NCBI RefSeq assembly: GCF_002163675.1 | Contig: NZ_CP019334.1 | Location: 1,841,001 to 1,905,000, forward strand | Source of the DNA: Polaribacter sp. SA4-12 | GTDB taxonomy: Bacteria; Bacteroidota; Bacteroidia; Flavobacteriales; Flavobacteriaceae | Length of the DNA: 64,000 bases | Direction: 5' to 3' | Shown: positions 1 to 8,530 of the stretch, one piece after another | Layout: every line of letters begins with the position of its first letter | How positions within the stretch are numbered: position 1 is the first letter of the stretch | Position numbers and translations under genes: made by a program | Notes under the pieces: model-generated | The model's input: the letters and a program-made list of their open reading frames with translations, nothing else | Told to the model about the DNA's origin: nothing | The model's database searches: none

Positions 1-123
1 TGGCACAATTAATAAAAATGGTGTAGCTGTTGTAATTCCTCCTGTAACTTCAGTATTTGTTTGTGCTGATACTTTTACACTTACAAATGCACAAAGTAAA
101 AAATAGATTCCTAATTTTTTCAT
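1..123 (-). CDS. porV: Start of PorV-like outer-membrane protein (partial, runs off the window)
   Basis: Only the first 41 codons lie in the window. They give a signal peptide (MKKLGIYFLLCAFVSVKVSA, then Q) followed by an N-terminus containing TTATPFLLI, typical of PorV. PorV is the outer-membrane beta-barrel protein that shuttles cargo to the PorU sortase of the type IX secretion system. The gene lies 41 bases downstream of porU on the same strand, the usual porU-porV order in Bacteroidota. The assignment rests on this short stretch and on context; the barrel itself is not visible. Confidence 0.75.
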   Translation of the reverse strand, partial: MKKLGIYFLLCAFVSVKVSAQTNTEVTGGITTATPFLLIVP

Positions 124-164
124 TTGATATGATTCTGATTTTTGTTTGACAATATATCTAATTT

Positions 165-3100
165 TTATTGAAGTATTACTAATTTTTCATACTTCTCTGC
201 AACTAGATTACTTGATGTTGATTTTACTTTTAATTTATAAATATAAACTCCTTTTCCTATTTTATTACCAAAATCATCTAAACCATTCCAAGTAATGCTT
301 CTTGCTAAATTACCTGTTGTTACAACATTTTGATTAATTGTTTTTACTAATTTACCAGAAACAGTAAAAACCTGAACTTGTACTTCTAGTGTTTCATTAG
401 GTTTGTTATGATTAAACCAAAACTCGGTGTAATTTACAAAAGGATTTGGGTAATTTAAAACATTTTCTAAATTTAGAATCGCATCGCTAACAACCACGAA
501 GTTTAACGTAGCTTCTGACGAATTATTGTAAGTGTCCCAAGCTTTTATTTTTAAAGTATGAGGGCCAACTGCTAAATCTCGTAATTTGTAATTTACTTTT
601 CCGGTAGTAAAATCGTTTAATTCTGTTTGATAAAAATCATTTAATATAATAGGATTCGTATTATCGCCATCTAAAACACCAACAATATCATGATCTACAG
701 CAGTTAATGACGTATTAATTCCACTTGGGTCAGATAAAACTGCAATTAAATTTGGGGACACATTTGTGTTACCTCCTTCAATAAAAGATTCATCATTCAT
801 GTACAGTCTTATTTCTGGACCGACTGTATCATCAGGAGCGTTTTCATTTATTCCCCCTACAACAATATCAAAATTATAACCTGCTTTATCTATTTCGCCA
901 TTTTCTGCATAAAAACTTAACTTTCCTTTTCCGTAAGCAATTTTAATATCTTTAGGCACAATAAAATCAAACTTAAAGCTTCCGTTTTCAACAGTAGACT
1001 TTCCTCTAAATAGTTTACTGTCTTGAGTATCAAAAGTCATTTTAACTCCAAAACCATCATTATCTAAAGTAGTTTTATCAATTGGTTTATCAAAAGCAGT
1101 TGTAGAAAGAGAACCATTAAAATCACTTAAAACAATATTAGAATCATCAACAACGACTCCTTCAAAACTAACTTTAGACAATGCTTTTAAAGTATCTAAA
1201 GGTTGTGAAATATCTTTACCATTCATTTTTGTTATTCTAATGTTTGGTTGTGGAACCGCTAATTTCATAGCAGGATCACCAAAATGGTAAATAAAGAATT
1301 TTTGAGTATTTGTAAATTCGTTTTTGGTTTTCATTAAAGATTCTGCAATCGTTAAATCTTCATTATTAAACTCTAATAAAATTCTAATTAATTCTTGATT
1401 AAAACGTTGACCTACAGAAATAAAAACCTCTCTTGTTGTGGTTATCATACTTGCTGCTCCACCGGAAGCATTCCATAAAGTAAGTTCTCCTGCAGTAATT
1501 CTACTGGGGTTATCAAATCTAGAAAAATCACAAGTAACTGTAATTAAAAGAGGTAAGGTATTAGGGTTATTAAAACTCTGTATTTGTGGTTTTTCTAAAA
1601 TTTTTTCAGACGCAAAACCATCTTCTCCTCCATGACCAAAATAATCAAAGACTAAAGTTCCTTTTTCAATAGCATTTGTAATTGCACTTTTCACTTCTGG
1701 ATAACGCTCTCCACCAGAAGAATTCTCTTGTACATAAGAATCCGCATAAATTTTATTAACGTTAAAAATAGGTTTATTTACCCTAATTTCATCAGCAATC
1801 GTTTCTACTCCTTGTTCTATTACTTCTTCTCCACTTGCATCTATATCATCTGCTAAAAGTGTAATTGTATTTCGCCAATCTCCTATTGAAGTTTTAGTAT
1901 AATAGGTTAAAATTTTATCAACTACATCTTTAGCTTGACTAACTGTTGACACAGGAATTCTACTAGAAGCAACATCTATAGTGTGGCTTGAGTTCATAGT
2001 TCCTTCATTATCTTCTAGCATCACAAAAAAATCGTCAGTAACCCAAGAACTCGCTAAATTAAAACTGTTTTCAGATAATTTTACGGGCACAATATTATTG
2101 TTTCCAGCAATTCTGTCTTTATAATCATACGAAGTATCACCAAAAAAACAAACATATTGTAGTTTTTTTTCTTCGGATGAATTTGTAGTATACACATGTT
2201 TTAAAAAATCTCTTATTCCTGTAATATCCTTAGATCCAGAAGAAAACTCATTATAAATAGCATCTAAGACAACAACTTTAGTGGTAAGATTTGAGTTTGT
2301 TTGATGATAATCTGCCAATCTTTGTGCTTCAGAAGACAATTCTGAATTTGTGATTACAATATAATTAATGTCTTTTATAGCGTGTAAATCTTGATTTAAA
2401 ATTCTCCCATTTTGAAGCGAATTAGGGGTATAATAATCATTTTGATTCAATACCACATATTCTTTCAAAACACCTGAATTATCTTTAAAAATAAAATTAC
2501 TACTAGTATCTTCATTTGTAATATTTTTAGGATCTATTGAATTACTAACATCCCAAACTTGAAAAATATTTGTATTATTCTCAATCTGATATTCTATGGT
2601 ATTTGCTGCATTAGCTTGCTCAAAGCTTCTAAAAGAAAACTGATTTCCATCTGCGATTAATTGCTTCTTTCCAACGACTTCAATATAATCTAAATATGCA
2701 TTTGCAGAAGGGTTCCCTCCATTATCATACACAATAGAAACATCAATTACATTTGATGAATTTTTAATATTTGCAGTTCTTTCTGAAGTATTTGCTTTTG
2801 TTAATGAACTTGGATTTACAGAAGAAAAACTAAGATTATAAATATCAGTCCCATTAATTTTTACAGCCATAGATGATGAAGCAACTGATGTAGAAACTCC
2901 TCGAACCTTAATACTTATATTTTCATCGGCTAAAGCATTTGGAAAAGGTATTTTAAAACTCTGAGTATTCTCTATATTAAAATCATCATTAAAAAACCAC
3001 TGAGTACCTGCTGCAAATAAACTTATCTCCTCTTTTTCATAAAAAGTATAATCATTAAAAGTGCTTATTTGTGTAGTTGCATTTGTGGTTAATGGCGTTT

Positions 3101-3560
3101 TTTGTTGAATTCTCTTTCCATCGATATTAGAAACTGTGATAAAATAATAAGCTTCATCAGAATAGATGTTTTGTCTATGTTTTGCTGTATTAGTAGTTGT
3201 ATTTACAATCCAATCATGAGGTCCTTTTGCATAAAAAAGGATAAAATCAGAATTATCGAAAGAACCATCATTTTCACCTTCTATATATATCGCATTTTCT
3301 TGTAAATCATCATACCTAAAATCTGAGTTTAGAACCGGAAGTAAACTACCACCACTTCCATAAATATGAATTTTCTTAGGATTTAAGTCGTTTGTAGAAA
3401 CTCCTATTTGTTGTAATAAGTTTTTATCTATTTTAAAAACACCTGTAGTATCTACAGAAAACTTAAACCAGTCTCCAGAAGCCAATACAGAACTAGTTAC
3501 TTGAGCGGGAATTAACTGGACAAAAAAACTAAAAAAAAGGATTAAAATGGGTCTATTCAT
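165..3560 (-). CDS. porU: PorU, type IX secretion system C-terminal signal peptidase (sortase)
   Basis: Cysteine protease of the gingipain (C25) family, about 1131 residues, that removes the C-terminal sorting domain of type IX cargo at the cell surface and attaches the cargo. I take the ATG at 3560, which starts a clean signal peptide (MNRPILILFFSFFVQLIPAQ); the frame is open seven codons further up but only to a TTG. The C25 core is mid-protein: DYFGHGGEDG carries the catalytic His near residue 640, and TVTCDFSRFD the catalytic Cys near residue 677. The C-terminus (NYPNPF, then GKLVKTI and KGVYIYKLKVKS) has the FlgD-like or type A sorting-domain shape usual for PorU. Divergent from gldJ and followed by porV, a conserved flavobacterial arrangement. 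Confidence 0.93.
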   Translation of the reverse strand: MNRPILILFFSFFVQLIPAQVTSSVLASGDWFKFSVDTTGVFKIDKNLLQQIGVSTNDLNPKKIHIYGSGGSLLPVLNSDFRYDDLQENAIYIEGENDGSFDNSDFILFYAKGPHDWIVNTTTNTAKHRQNIYSDEAYYFITVSNIDGKRIQQKTPLTTNATTQISTFNDYTFYEKEEISLFAAGTQWFFNDDFNIENTQSFKIPFPNALADENISIKVRGVSTSVASSSMAVKINGTDIYNLSFSSVNPSSLTKANTSERTANIKNSSNVIDVSIVYDNGGNPSANAYLDYIEVVGKKQLIADGNQFSFRSFEQANAANTIEYQIENNTNIFQVWDVSNSIDPKNITNEDTSSNFIFKDNSGVLKEYVVLNQNDYYTPNSLQNGRILNQDLHAIKDINYIVITNSELSSEAQRLADYHQTNSNLTTKVVVLDAIYNEFSSGSKDITGIRDFLKHVYTTNSSEEKKLQYVCFFGDTSYDYKDRIAGNNNIVPVKLSENSFNLASSWVTDDFFVMLEDNEGTMNSSHTIDVASSRIPVSTVSQAKDVVDKILTYYTKTSIGDWRNTITLLADDIDASGEEVIEQGVETIADEIRVNKPIFNVNKIYADSYVQENSSGGERYPEVKSAITNAIEKGTLVFDYFGHGGEDGFASEKILEKPQIQSFNNPNTLPLLITVTCDFSRFDNPSRITAGELTLWNASGGAASMITTTREVFISVGQRFNQELIRILLEFNNEDLTIAESLMKTKNEFTNTQKFFIYHFGDPAMKLAVPQPNIRITKMNGKDISQPLDTLKALSKVSFEGVVVDDSNIVLSDFNGSLSTTAFDKPIDKTTLDNDGFGVKMTFDTQDSKLFRGKSTVENGSFKFDFIVPKDIKIAYGKGKLSFYAENGEIDKAGYNFDIVVGGINENAPDDTVGPEIRLYMNDESFIEGGNTNVSPNLIAVLSDPSGINTSLTAVDHDIVGVLDGDNTNPIILNDFYQTELNDFTTGKVNYKLRDLAVGPHTLKIKAWDTYNNSSEATLNFVVVSDAILNLENVLNYPNPFVNYTEFWFNHNKPNETLEVQVQVFTVSGKLVKTINQNVVTTGNLARSITWNGLDDFGNKIGKGVYIYKLKVKSTSSNLVAEKYEKLVILQ

Positions 3561-3691
3561 AATTGTATTCAAATAACGCAAATTATTTATAGATATTTTA
3601 GCACTAATGCAGATAAATTATACTAAATTTAAAAAGCATTCGTTTAATAATTTGTGAATGGAAAAATGAAGCGTTAAAATTAGCAAATTAC

Positions 3692-3721
3692 TTGTTTGAA
3701 TGTATTATTATTGTAAATTGC
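3692..3721 (+). promoter_or_regulatory. Possible gldJ promoter
   Basis: TTG at 3692-3694, a 19-base spacer, then TAAATTGC at 3714-3721. This only partly matches the flavobacterial -7 consensus TAnnTTTG. It sits 40 bases before the gldJ ATG in the porU-gldJ divergent region. Confidence 0.35.
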
Positions 3722-3761
3722 ATCGCTATAATAAAAACCCTAAACAATTTTCAATTAGGAA

Positions 3762-5432
3762 ATGAGAAACATATTTAAAATATCTTTAGTTGTTCTATCA
3801 ATCTTAGCTTTAGCTAGCTGTAGTAAGACAACCTCAGGAAATTCGACACTTACAGGATTACCTTTTAATAATTCTAAATTTGGTAACTATATTAGAGGAG
3901 GCTCATTTGCTGGTCAAGAAGTTCCTTTGGGAATGGTTGCTATTGAAGGAGGTTCTTTTACAATGGGACAAGTACAAGACGACGTTATGTTTGATTGGAA
4001 CACAACACCTAAAAAAATGCACATTCGTTCATTTTTTATGGATGAAACAGAAGTCACCAACTCAGAATACTTCTTATATGTACAATATATAAAGGATGTT
4101 TTTCCTCCATCGGAAGAAAACTACAAGCATATATATAATTCTGTTTTACCAGACACATTGGTGTGGAGAAAAAGTTTGGGAAATACAGATATTTTATCTG
4201 AAAATTACTTAAGACATCCTGCTTATGCAGATTATCCAGTAGTAGGTGTTAGTTGGTTACAAGCAAACCAATATTGTAAATGGCGTACAGATGCTGTTAA
4301 CTTAAAAAAGTTAATAGATAAAGGGTACATCAAAAATATTTTCGCAAACGATACACTTAGAAATTTCTTTGATACTGAAGTTTTCTTAGCAGATTCTGAC
4401 AGACTTTTCGAAGGTGACACTACTGTTTATAAAAGAGGTATCAGATCAAGAGGTTCTGTAAAAAGTCAAAAAGGTTCTTTTCAAGGAAGAAAAATCACAC
4501 AAGCTGATGGTGTTCTAAGTCAGAAATTTAGATTACCAACTGAAGCAGAATGGGAATTTGCTGCTAAAGCAAACATTGAAAACAGAGAATACAACAATAT
4601 TAGAGGTAGAAAAAAATATGCTTGGAATGGTAAGTATACAAGAGAAAAAGACAAAAGATTTAGAGGAGATCAATTAGGAAACTTTAAACAAGGTAAAGGT
4701 GAATACAGTGGTTTATCTGGTTGGAGTTCTGATGGTTCTGATATTCCTATTAGAGTAAAATCTTATCCGCCAAATGGATTTGGTTTATATGACATGTCTG
4801 GGAATGTTTCTGAATGGGTTGCCGATGTTTATAGACCTATTATAGACAATGAAGCAAATGATTTCAATTATTTTAGAGGTAATGTATTTACTAGAAAAAT
4901 GATTGATAAGGATGGAAAAGTTGTTATCGCTGATGGTTCTGCTGGAGCTGAAGTAGAATATGACACTTTACCGAATGGAAAAATAATACCAAAACAATTA
5001 CCAGGAAGCATTAAGTACATTCCAATTACAAAAGACGATGTAACATTAAGAAGAAACTTTACAGTTTCTGATAATACGGACATTGGTGATGGAGACTTAA
5101 ACTCATCTAGATTCTATGAAGATGATAAAGAAGAATTTGGCTCTAGACCAAGTATGTATAATTCTCCAAGAAGACCTACAAGAGTTATTGATCCTGACAC
5201 GGGAAGAGAAGTAGTAGAAAATGATGCTAAAAAAAGGACTACCTTAATTAGCAATAGTACAAGAGTATATAAAGGTGGTGCTTGGTCTGATAGAGAATAC
5301 TGGTTAGACCCTGCTCAAAGAAGATATTTACCAGAATATATGGCAACAAACTATATTGGTTTTAGATGTGTTACTGACAAAGTAGGCCCAATGACTTACA
5401 AAAAAAGAACCGCTAGAAACCCAGCTAGATAA
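3762..5432 (+). CDS. gldJ: GldJ, gliding-motility lipoprotein
   Basis: 556 residues. The N-terminus is a lipoprotein signal with lipobox LASC (cysteine 20). The rest is a formylglycine-generating-enzyme/sulfatase-modifying-factor fold: it opens with AIEGGSFTMGQ near residue 60, has the LPTEAEWEFAAKA block, GLYDMSGNVSEWV, and ends with the typical YKGGAWSDREYW ... GFRCV. GldJ is an essential component of flavobacterial gliding and type IX secretion that stabilises the GldK/GldL/GldM/GldN machinery. The fold is structural here rather than enzymatic (family knowledge). Neighbours porU (divergent) and murF (downstream) match the usual gldJ locus. A strong terminator follows. Confidence 0.93.
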   Translation: MRNIFKISLVVLSILALASCSKTTSGNSTLTGLPFNNSKFGNYIRGGSFAGQEVPLGMVAIEGGSFTMGQVQDDVMFDWNTTPKKMHIRSFFMDETEVTNSEYFLYVQYIKDVFPPSEENYKHIYNSVLPDTLVWRKSLGNTDILSENYLRHPAYADYPVVGVSWLQANQYCKWRTDAVNLKKLIDKGYIKNIFANDTLRNFFDTEVFLADSDRLFEGDTTVYKRGIRSRGSVKSQKGSFQGRKITQADGVLSQKFRLPTEAEWEFAAKANIENREYNNIRGRKKYAWNGKYTREKDKRFRGDQLGNFKQGKGEYSGLSGWSSDGSDIPIRVKSYPPNGFGLYDMSGNVSEWVADVYRPIIDNEANDFNYFRGNVFTRKMIDKDGKVVIADGSAGAEVEYDTLPNGKIIPKQLPGSIKYIPITKDDVTLRRNFTVSDNTDIGDGDLNSSRFYEDDKEEFGSRPSMYNSPRRPTRVIDPDTGREVVENDAKKRTTLISNSTRVYKGGAWSDREYWLDPAQRRYLPEYMATNYIGFRCVTDKVGPMTYKKRTARNPAR

Positions 5433-5458
5433 TAAAATATTTTATTAAAAAATTATGA

Positions 5459-5491
5459 CCTCACTGTATGATTTACAGTGAGGTTTTTTTT
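5459..5491 (+). terminator. Rho-independent terminator after gldJ
   Basis: A perfect 10-bp stem, CCTCACTGTA at 5459-5468 with TACAGTGAGG at 5474-5483, a 5-base loop and a run of eight T. It separates gldJ from murF, so murF probably has its own start or depends on read-through; its ATG is only 12 bases after the T run. Confidence 0.9.
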
Positions 5492-5502
5492 ATTTTTAAA
5501 GA

Positions 5503-6759
5503 ATGAAGATTAAAGACATTTATAATTTATATTCTAAACATTATCTTGTAGATACAGATACAAGAAACATTAGAAATAATACACTTTTTTTCGCCCTAAA
5601 AGGTGACAATTTTAACGGAAATAAATTTGCAGAAAAAGCCATTAAACTCGGTGCTATATTCGCGATTATTGATGAAGAAGAATATAATACCCATACTCAT
5701 ACTATTTTAGTTGATAATGTTCTAGAAACACTACAAAGTCTAGCAAAATATCATAGAAACACATTAAAAACACCTATTATAGGTTTGACAGGCAGTAATG
5801 GTAAAACAACTACCAAAGAGTTAATAAACGCTGTTTTATCAAAAAAATATAAAACAACAGCTACAATAGGAAACCTAAATAATCATATTGGTGTTCCATT
5901 GACATTGCTTTCGATGACACCTAAAACTGAAATAGGAATTGTAGAAATGGGTGCAAATCACAAACAAGAAATTGCCTTTTTATGCTCACTTTGCGAACCA
6001 GACTTTGGTTACATAACTAATTTCGGAAAAGCACATTTAGAAGGATTTGGAGGAATTGAAGGAGTAATCCAAGGAAAAAGTGAATTGTATACTTTCTTAG
6101 AAAAGAACAATAAAACAGCATTTATAAATCCTAATGATCCTATTCAAATTGATAAGACAGAAAGAATAAAGACGATTCCTTTTGATGATAGTTTAAAATT
6201 TCTAGAAGTAAATCCCTTTGTAAAACTATCTTTTAACTCTAATGATATTCAAAGTAATCTTATCGGAAAATATAATTATACAAACATTGCAATTGCCTGT
6301 ACAATTGGTAGTTTTTTTGATGTTAATGATACAGAAATTAAAAACGCTATTGAAAGTTACACTCCAGATAATAACCGTTCGCAAATTATCATAAAATCTT
6401 CAAACAAAATTATTTTAGACGCTTACAATGCAAATCCTAGCAGTATGAAAGCTGCTTTAGATAATTTTAATGCTATTGATGAAAAACATAAAACTATTAT
6501 TTTAGGTGATATGTTCGAACTAGGAGAAACTAGTTTAGAAGAGCATCAAGCTATTGTAGATTTGGTGGAAAACTTAGAATTTGACAATTCTTATTTTGTA
6601 GGTGAAAATTTTTATCAAACGAAAACAAAGAACAATCGATTTAAAACATTTGAAGACTTGTTAGAACACATTAAAAACAATCCTCTTAAAGATCAATCAA
6701 TTCTGATTAAAGGTTCAAGAGGAATGCGTTTAGAAAGACTGTTAGATGTTATTATTTAA
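5503..6759 (+). CDS. murF: MurF, UDP-MurNAc-tripeptide--D-Ala-D-Ala ligase
   Basis: Adds the D-Ala-D-Ala dipeptide to UDP-MurNAc-tripeptide in cytoplasmic peptidoglycan precursor synthesis. 418 residues, a little shorter than E. coli MurF (about 450), as usual in Bacteroidota. The Mur-ligase ATP loop GSNGKTTTKE lies near residues 97-106, followed by the conserved GNLNNHIGVPLT and the EMGANHKQEI region. The C-terminal domain has LDAYNANPSSM and GDMFELGE. It lies directly after gldJ and its 3' end overlaps the convergent kinase-like gene by 8 bases. Confidence 0.93.
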   Translation: MKIKDIYNLYSKHYLVDTDTRNIRNNTLFFALKGDNFNGNKFAEKAIKLGAIFAIIDEEEYNTHTHTILVDNVLETLQSLAKYHRNTLKTPIIGLTGSNGKTTTKELINAVLSKKYKTTATIGNLNNHIGVPLTLLSMTPKTEIGIVEMGANHKQEIAFLCSLCEPDFGYITNFGKAHLEGFGGIEGVIQGKSELYTFLEKNNKTAFINPNDPIQIDKTERIKTIPFDDSLKFLEVNPFVKLSFNSNDIQSNLIGKYNYTNIAIACTIGSFFDVNDTEIKNAIESYTPDNNRSQIIIKSSNKIILDAYNANPSSMKAALDNFNAIDEKHKTIILGDMFELGETSLEEHQAIVDLVENLEFDNSYFVGENFYQTKTKNNRFKTFEDLLEHIKNNPLKDQSILIKGSRGMRLERLLDVII

Positions 6760-7603
6760 TAATACTCTTGTGATATTCTAATAGATTATCAATTGGTCTT
6801 TGTATTACACCTGTTACTTTTAAATTGTTCTTTTTAGCAACCTTTTCAAGAATATCTCTAAAGTAATGTGCTATTGAACCAATAAAATAGATTGGTGTTT
6901 CTGATGTTTTGTTATATGGTAATATTCTATATTTAAAAAATTCTTGAAATCCTTTTTTAATTATTTTTTTAATATATTTTTCATCTTTAAAATCAAACAT
7001 AAATTTTGCAAAAGATGCTAAATACATGTTAGGATTAGATTCTCTATATAGGTTTCTTTTAATATAGTCTGCATCTAAATTAAATTCTTCGTTAAATTTC
7101 TCGGCAATTTCACTTGGCATTTTACCGTAATAATAATCAACTATTAGTTTTTTACCAAAATAATTACCACTTGCCTCATCCATTAAAATATATCCCAAAG
7201 AAGGCACTAACATTTCCATATTAGTTCCATCATAATAACAACTATTAGATCCTGTACCTAATATGCAAACTAAAGCAGGTTCGTTTTTAGATGCTGCATA
7301 AACTGCTGCTAACATATCTTCGGATATAAAGATTTTAGCATTAATAAAAATTGATTCTAATATATCTTTTAATATTTTAATTGGCTTTGGTGTACCACAA
7401 CCAGCACCATAGAAATGAATTTCTTTTACTTCATCTTTAACATTAATAAGTTGAAACATATTAATGATTCTATTGTGTAATTCTTCTTCAGGAACAACAG
7501 CAGGGTTTAGCCCTAAAGTCCTTGTTCTAAAAGCTTCTTCCTTATCTTCACCTATAGCAATCCAATCTGCTTTTGTTGAGCCTCCATCTGCAATTAAAAT
7601 CAT
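6752..7603 (-). CDS. N-acetylglucosamine kinase-like ATPase (BadF/BadG family)
   Basis: 283-residue member of the ASKHA sugar-kinase fold, close to eukaryote-type N-acetylglucosamine kinases common in Bacteroidota. The N-terminal phosphate loop DGGSTKADW (residues 6-14), LGLNPAV and the central GTGSNSCYYDG (from about residue 117) are visible. A role in phosphorylating GlcNAc or a related recycled amino sugar is inferred from the family. It is transcribed towards murF and overlaps it tail to tail by 8 bases, so both transcripts must end within or beyond each other. A good promoter lies just upstream. Confidence 0.8.
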   Translation of the reverse strand: MILIADGGSTKADWIAIGEDKEEAFRTRTLGLNPAVVPEEELHNRIINMFQLINVKDEVKEIHFYGAGCGTPKPIKILKDILESIFINAKIFISEDMLAAVYAASKNEPALVCILGTGSNSCYYDGTNMEMLVPSLGYILMDEASGNYFGKKLIVDYYYGKMPSEIAEKFNEEFNLDADYIKRNLYRESNPNMYLASFAKFMFDFKDEKYIKKIIKKGFQEFFKYRILPYNKTSETPIYFIGSIAHYFRDILEKVAKKNNLKVTGVIQRPIDNLLEYHKSIIK

Positions 7604-7623
7604 AATTATTTATATTTTATACT

Positions 7624-7654
7624 CAAAGATATTATAAGTAAAATTCATATACAA
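7624..7654 (-). promoter_or_regulatory. Promoter of the N-acetylglucosamine kinase-like gene
   Basis: On the minus strand, TTG (7654-7652), a 20-base spacer, then TATCTTTG (7631-7624), an exact match to the flavobacterial -7 consensus TAnnTTTG. The start codon is 21 bases further on. Confidence 0.65.
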
Positions 7655-7737
7655 TAGTAAACCAATCAATCGTTTTCGTTTTAATTCTTTTAACTATTTT
7701 GATTAAGGATAAGAAAAAAAAATAGGTTAAATTATTG

Positions 7738-7745
7738 TAAATTTG
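7738..7745 (+). promoter_or_regulatory. Possible -7 element of the PHP phosphatase gene
   Basis: TAAATTTG matches TAnnTTTG and lies 15 bases before the ATG at 7761, which would give a very short leader. I see no clear -33 TTG at the right distance, so the call is tentative. Confidence 0.4.
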
Positions 7746-7760
7746 TAATAAATAATTGAT

Positions 7761-8498
7761 ATGATTTTTTTTAAGAAAAAGGAAATTCCTTTAATAGATT
7801 TTTTTTCGGAAGGTTTTGTTGATATTCATTCGCATTTGCTACCAGGTATTGATGACGGGGCTAAAAATTTAGACAACTCTATTGAGTTAATTCTAAAAAT
7901 GCGTTCTTATGGAATTAAAAATATAATAACTACACCCCATGTTTTAGGAGATGTTTATGCAAATTCTTCAAATACTATAAAAGAAAAATTACAGGAAGTA
8001 AAAGAAGAGCTTATAAAAAGGAATATAAAAGATATATCTATTGATGCTGCTGCAGAATACATGATGGATGAGCAGTTTTCTAAACTTTTAGAAAACAATG
8101 ATATACTGACTTTAAAAGATAATTTTGTTCTTGTAGAAATGTCTTATTTTAGTGCTCCACTTAATATTTATGAAATTTTATTTGAAATACAATTAAAAGG
8201 ATACAAGCCTGTTTTAGCACATCCTGAACGATATAGTTTTTATCATAATGATTTTAAAAATTATCATAAACTAAAAAAAGCAGGTTGTTTATTTCAGTTA
8301 AACTTATTATCTCTTACTGAACAATATGGAAAAGGTGTTCAAAAAATTTCTGACAAACTTTTAAAAGAGAATTTATATGACTTTGTTGGAACTGATACCC
8401 ATCATCATAATCATTTAGCTCTTCTAAAAAAAATTGGTACTAAAAAGAATTTAGAAAAAATAAATCACTTATTAAATAATAATAAAAAGTTCCTATAA
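7761..8498 (+). CDS. PHP-family protein-tyrosine phosphatase (CapC/YwqE/Wzb-like)
   Basis: 245-residue metal-dependent phosphatase of the PHP fold, the Gram-positive CpsB/YwqE type that also occurs in Bacteroidota. Metal-ligand motifs are visible: DIHSHLLPGIDDGA (HSH at 23-25), TTPH around residue 57, LAHPER around 153, and GTDTHHHNH near the C-terminus. Such enzymes dephosphorylate the tyrosine tail of the BY-kinase that controls polysaccharide export. The gene is convergent with wzc at 8531, whose product ends in a long Gly-Tyr tail, so Wzc is the obvious substrate (inference). The two share a bidirectional terminator. Confidence 0.88.
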   Translation: MIFFKKKEIPLIDFFSEGFVDIHSHLLPGIDDGAKNLDNSIELILKMRSYGIKNIITTPHVLGDVYANSSNTIKEKLQEVKEELIKRNIKDISIDAAAEYMMDEQFSKLLENNDILTLKDNFVLVEMSYFSAPLNIYEILFEIQLKGYKPVLAHPERYSFYHNDFKNYHKLKKAGCLFQLNLLSLTEQYGKGVQKISDKLLKENLYDFVGTDTHHHNHLALLKKIGTKKNLEKINHLLNNNKKFL

Positions 8499-8500
8499 AA

Positions 8501-8530
8501 AATAAAAGCATCCAAATGGATGCTTTTATT
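8501..8530. terminator. Bidirectional terminator between the phosphatase gene and wzc
   Basis: A perfect 13-bp hairpin, AATAAAAGCATCC at 8501-8513 and its complement at 8518-8530 around an AAAT loop. A/T-rich arms provide a U-rich tail in both directions. It sits exactly between the two convergent stop codons. Confidence 0.85.

Noticed and set aside
165..3581. porU start at 3581
   Set aside because: That codon is TTG and the seven added residues spoil the signal peptide; the ATG at 3560 is better.
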